DNA from: Pholis gunnellus
Lineage: Eukaryota; Chordata; Actinopteri; Perciformes; Pholidae
Length of the DNA: 64,000 bases
Direction of reading: 5' to 3'
NCBI GenBank assembly: GCA_910591455.2
Contig: OU342809.1
Span: 26,169,056-26,233,055 of the forward strand
Numbering within the stretch: position 1 is the stretch's first letter; each line of letters starts with the position of its first letter. The notes under the pieces are model-generated. The model saw only the letters and a list, made by a program, of their open reading frames with translations, was not told where the DNA came from and made no database searches. A program made the translations under genes and the position numbers. Positions 60,641 through 64,000 of this stretch are shown in pieces.

Positions 60641-61997
60641 CCTGAGAGTTAACAAGAATGGGATGGGTGGACGGATGGTCAGACAACCTGAAAGTGGAAT
60701 GCCTCTGGCCACAGCTGTCGCCATGAAATTGGCAAAGTGGCTAATTTCAACATAGAATCTCTTTGCAAGCTTCAAGTTGATGCTTTGTAATTATTGCACA
60801 AAATGGTCAGAATGTTTATGTGTGTGTCAATATAAAACAGATACACAGATATGCCTTAAATCATTCTTTCTGAATCAGATTAAATGTCCAATAATATGGC
60901 ACAGCATATGCTTATCTAATAAAGGGTTGAGTCATACATCTATCCAGATCTAATGCATTTCATTAGATTCGACCCCATAGTGGTTGTTAAATGCTGCTTG
61001 ATCAAGACATGTTGGATAGCAGAGAGTGTTTTGGAAAGCTCTCCATCAGTTTGAAGCTGCTGTCTAGTCAGTCAGACTGTGGTGTGCTTCTGTAAGTGGG
61101 TCACACTGTCCATGAGAAAAAGACTAGTACAGGGCAGGGAAAGGAAGGGGGGAGGATGGATGGCTCCATTGAAAACCAAAACAAGGTTGAGTTTCCCTTA
61201 AATGTTCAAACTTTGCATACAAAAAAGTTGCAAAAAGGTTAAGCATGTGAATTTCCAAGACTTTATCAGGATGGCAAATGTCAATCATGTTTTACTGTTT
61301 GAATGTGGGCTTGGGATGTGCAGGATAGTCACAAGTTAATGCAATATATTCATTAGCTACTGTTCAAAGGGATATAAAAAAACAAAAGGCACGCAGCTTA
61401 TTCTACGTCACTTTGCAGCCTACATCATCAGCCAGCTCAGCGCTTAATTGTCTCATTTGCAATATGGAATACACTAACATCACTGATATTCATGACGTGC
61501 CACTCTTGGAGGAAATACAGACAAAAAGAGATATGATTCTGGACCAATAAAGAAACCTTGTGCTAATGAAGCAAGTGGAAAGATCAGACAATCAGACAAA
61601 ATTGCCTTTTTCTTTTTTTGCTACCCAGTTTGACATGGCGTCATATGTTTGGAGAGGATCTGATTTGTGCAAATGATCATGTGAACCATAGCGACTCATG
61701 TTCAGTCAACTCAATTTAGCAAGTTTTCAGAGAAGAAGAAGTCAGTAGAAACAGAACTCAGCAGTGACTCAACAAGGTGTCATAAAGATTTCCAAGGTGA
61801 ACGCTGTGTTTTCTCGTGTGAAAACACCCGAATGAGCGAGCTTAATGAGATTGTCAAAGGGTATTTTCATGGTTGTGGCAAAGACACTTGCCAAAGAAAA
61901 AATAATTCTGTATTTAATTAACTCTCTATTGAAGTCTCTTTAAAGGGGCCATGTGTAAGATCAGGCCAGAATTTTTGTTAAAAACACTCAACAAATT
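60641..61997. other. intergenic, nothing recognised
   Basis: No exon. The last 60 bases and the sequence after 62756 may be one repeat unit interrupted by the solo LTR. Confidence 0.45.
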
Positions 61998-62751
61998 TGT
62001 CAGGATCCCTGTCTGACCCGTTGTGTATTACCTCTGTTTCCCCTGATCTCCTCTCATGTGTTCTGTCATTCCCCTGTTTGTTATTGTGTGCCATGTGCTC
62101 TGTGATTTTCCTCTGCCTCCAGACACCTCCAATGGCCACACCCCTGATTAGTGCGAAGCTGCGGACACTCCAGCCGATTACCTCCTGCAGGCTGACACAC
62201 CAGACTCTTATCCCACTAATCATCCCCCTGGCACTATATCAACCCTGGTCCTGCAGTCTTGGGTTGTCAGTCCGTACCGTCTCTCATCTGCTTCAACCCC
62301 GTACCGTCTTTTGCCTCGGTATTCCGCTACCGCCGTCTGTAAATTCCCGTTGACGATTCCTGTGCTAATCTCTCTCCTCTCTGCTACGGGTGTAGAGTAC
62401 CTGTTAATCTGCCTGCCACGAGACATCACACCGTCGATCTGCCCGACCTCCGGTGTCGATCCACGGGAATTGCACCGTCTATCTGCGCGTCCTCCGGTGT
62501 CGATCCACGGGAATCGCACCGTCTATCTGCGCGTCTTCCGGTGTCGATCCAAGGGAATTACACCGTCGATCTGCCTGCCCTCCGGTGTCGATCCACGGGA
62601 ATCACACCGTCGATCCATCCTGCAATTCTGTGTCGGACCACGGGCTCCACACAGCCAGTTCTATCATCGGTCCGGTATAAATAAAATCTCTTTATACCGT
62701 ATTCTGTGTCGTGTGGTTGCTGTTGGGTCCTGAGCCTGAACTCCTGTGACA
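61998..62751 (+). mobile_element. solo LTR (inferred)
   Basis: It starts tgtcaggatccctg and ends cctgtgaca, with TG...CA boundaries and flanking aaatt / aaatg, a 4-base match. A TATA-like ctatatcaac lies near 62235 and AATAAA near 62681, in the order expected for an LTR promoter and poly(A) site. No internal retroviral coding sequence is present. Orientation is inferred from these signals. Family not determined. Confidence 0.65.
62419..62642 (+). repeat. 44-bp tandem array inside the solo LTR
   Basis: Five units of 44 bases begin at about 62419, 62463, 62507, 62551 and 62595. Each middle unit carries acgggaat.gcaccgtc.at and ends ctccggtgtcgatcc. The first and last units are diverged. Confidence 0.9.
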
Positions 62752-62756
62752 AAATG

Positions 62757-63758
62757 AACATTTTTGATGTACATTAACATTACTTTTTACGTTTTATCAA
62801 AGACGTCTATGTATTTTGTTGCAGAGATATCTACTGTAATATCACTCGTACCTGGAAAGGCGATAGTGTCATTGTAGCGTCCAGGCTGCACTCAGTCCAA
62901 CATGAGAGGACTAAGAAGTACCCTGGCGCTTGTCAATAGTACGTCCGTGGACATTTTGATTTTCTATTGGATTAAATCAGAAGTGAAAACGACACACGGC
63001 CTCACTTCGTCCTCTCCTCCGCCAGGAGACTACTCTGCCTGGAGACCTTCAGCTTGAATTCAGTTCCCATTAATCTTGCTCACCGACTATGAGAAAGAAA
63101 AGTTTACAAATATTTTGTATATGTATATTTTCTCTTTTTGTAAAACAACCAAGTTTACCTCCACTATTTCACGCTTGTTACTGTGGACGTTTTAATGATC
63201 CCGGCTAGTATAAATAAGCACCTGCACTTTCTCCAACAATTGATGTGACTTTGTGCCAAGCAGCACTTTTTTGGGGGGAATCTGTAATCCTGGACATAAT
63301 GGTCATAGAAAAGAGGAATCCCGGGGACGAAAGTGATCTCCCCCGCTGATATTTAACCCAACCTGGTGATGACTAATTTTCCAAAGCATAATTTTTTAAA
63401 TTTTTTTACAAACATCACTTTGTAACCATTCAGGTCACAACAAGTCTCATGATACAATGACAGACAGAAAGCGAAAGGTAAAGACAATTTTTCTATTAAG
63501 TTTCTTTCCATAGTGTTAACAGATACTTCTAATAACAATCTGCGCCTGTCATTTGCCAAAACGAACACTTTTAGTTGATGTTTTTTGACTGTAAGGAATT
63601 GCTCTGGACTACATCGCAGCCCGTTTAGCAGCTGCAGTCTGCGGCGTTCTCCCTCAACACTGGACCAATTTCAAAAACTGTTATCCTCATTAATCACTTA
63701 GACACAAAGACATAAGAAAACAGGGTTGAGGTTGAAAGATGACGAAGTTGCTTTTTAA
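62757..63758. other. intergenic, nothing recognised
   Basis: No exon or mobile-element end was recognised. Confidence 0.5.
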
Positions 63759-64000
63759 AACCTCTTGAACCCTAGGCCTATTTTTAGCCCTGTGCTCTAA
63801 AATGTCCTACCCTTACGCAAAGGGGCTTATCTCGCTAACTACAAGGTCTATTTGAATAATTTAAATGGCAAAATAACACATAAATGTGAGTTTTGTTAAT
63901 ATGTGTACATATCATTGTATATGTTACTGGTAAATGCTAAAACGAATGTTACACACAGCTCAAATTGAACATTTTCAGGTTCGCCTTTTTTTGTGCCTAA
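63759..64000 (-). mobile_element. terminus of the TTAA-type DNA repeat, running off the window
   Basis: TTAA at 63755-63758 is followed by aacctcttgaaccctaggcc. The sequence is the reverse complement of about 47960-48206. The element continues past the window edge. Confidence 0.75.

Overview
The window looks like a piece of a ray-finned fish (teleost) nuclear genome. The evidence is GT-AG spliced vertebrate genes with long introns, microsatellites and long homopolymers, and the typical teleost mobile elements: Tc1/mariner, several hAT families, BEL/Pao, an L2/Rex1-like LINE and tRNA-derived SINEs. Nothing prokaryotic was seen: no operons, CRISPR arrays, rRNA genes or functional tRNA genes.

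Two host genes are recognisable, both on the + strand. The first is the 3' end of znrf1, an E3 ubiquitin ligase. Two RING-domain exons (11854-11959 and 14250-14307, with the stop) are visible; the 5' exons must lie upstream, so 1-11853 is probably intron. The second is a complete three-exon gins3 gene (PSF3 subunit of the GINS/CMG replicative helicase) at 23722-23892, 24800-25033 and 37363-37593, encoding 211 residues. A CCAAT box and an E2F-like site lie just upstream of it. Intron 2 of gins3 is about 12.3 kb and consists largely of nested transposons. No other host exon was found from 37.6 to 64 kb.

Layout: 1-11.8 kb, inferred znrf1 intron with an 8-bp-TSD hAT (7323-10146) that itself contains a TTAA-flanked repeat; 11.8-14.3 kb, znrf1 RING exons; 14.6-14.75 kb, two adjacent perfect palindromes; 17.96-19.58 kb, a Tc1 element with an uninterrupted DD34E transposase; 21.5-23.0 kb, a hAT; 23.7-37.6 kb, gins3. 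Its intron 2 holds a hAT (27654-33486) split by a young BEL/Pao deletion derivative (28615-33397), then a hAT cluster. 38.1-39.2 kb holds a hAT in inverted orientation to one on the other side of gins3 exon 3. 39-64 kb is a repeat-rich gene desert: two more hATs with target duplications, a truncated hAT, two SINEs, a LINE corpse, a solo LTR with a 44-bp tandem array, and copies of a TTAA-type DNA repeat.

No new multi-gene system was found. The most unusual signals are the back-to-back palindromes at 14608-14753, the inverted hAT arms around gins3 exon 3, complementary GT/AC repeats around a znrf1 RING exon, and the internally deleted BEL element whose pol remnant stays in frame across its deletions.
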